Positions 47,671 through 47,681 of a stretch of 47,681 nt of DNA are shown here, one piece after another. A program made the position numbers and the translations under genes. The stretch lies in the NCBI GenBank assembly GCA_004802705.1, contig SGPL01000242.1:1-47681 (forward strand), read 5' to 3'. Position 1 is the first letter of the stretch. Every line of letters starts with the position of its first letter. Below the pieces are notes generated by a model. It saw only the letters and a list, made by a program, of their open reading frames with translations. It searched no databases and had not been told where the DNA came from. This DNA is from Bondarzewia mesenterica (lineage: Eukaryota; Basidiomycota; Agaricomycetes; Russulales; Bondarzewiaceae).

Positions 47671-47681
47671 GACAAGAAAGG

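Noticed and set aside
1..47681. CRISPR arrays, rRNA genes, bacterial-type operons or a defence island
   Set aside because: The genome is eukaryotic and intron-rich; no regularly spaced repeats, rRNA motifs or linked defence genes were seen.

Overview
The window reads as a draft assembly from a filamentous basidiomycete, most likely an Agaricomycete. Protein-coding genes are cut by many 45-80 nt GT-AG introns. There are very short exons (13 nt and 7 nt are needed to keep two reading frames), fungal-only families (Zn2Cys6 regulator, fungal phytochrome hybrid kinase, ER-type FUSC transporter) and Ns from 38 kb onward. Splice structures below were read by eye from conserved motifs and phase arithmetic.

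Left part (1-13.1 kb, all plus strand): an aldo/keto reductase gene lies between two ~437 bp near-identical direct copies of a terminal-inverted-repeat element. It is followed by CTR9 (Paf1 complex TPR subunit), a HIT-zinc-finger protein like ZNHIT3/Hit1 (box C/D snoRNP assembly), and a secreted, probably GPI-anchored pepsin-like aspartic protease. A 5.8 kb stretch without a convincing gene follows.

Middle (19-35.5 kb): a Zn2Cys6 transcription factor with a 13-nt micro-exon inside the zinc cluster; a 3.1 kb gap; a 16-exon minus-strand gene for a 1283-residue FUSC/Bre4-type membrane transporter. That gene is divergent from an API5-like (apoptosis inhibitor 5) gene across a 282 bp shared promoter. 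Homocysteine S-methyltransferase and ribosomal protein uS2 (RPS0) follow.

Right part (36-47.7 kb): a rearranged, decaying zone. It holds a class 3 lipase cut off just before its catalytic serine motif, an orphan acidic C-terminal coding fragment, and a phytochrome-type hybrid histidine kinase with four in-frame stops, several frameshifts and no N-terminal chromophore PAS region. Then comes a U2 snRNA gene on the minus strand with a TATA-like box, and a minus-strand formin that ends straight after its FH1 proline stretch with no FH2 domain in the window.

The genes do not form an evident pathway. CTR9, ZNHIT3, API5, RPS0 and U2 are housekeeping components of transcription, snoRNP, RNA and translation machinery. 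I found no persuasive novel multi-gene system. The most informative observations are the micro-exons, the paired TIR elements, the phytochrome and lipase decay, the FH2-less formin, and a set of one-base homopolymer frameshifts in four conserved genes that look like assembly errors.
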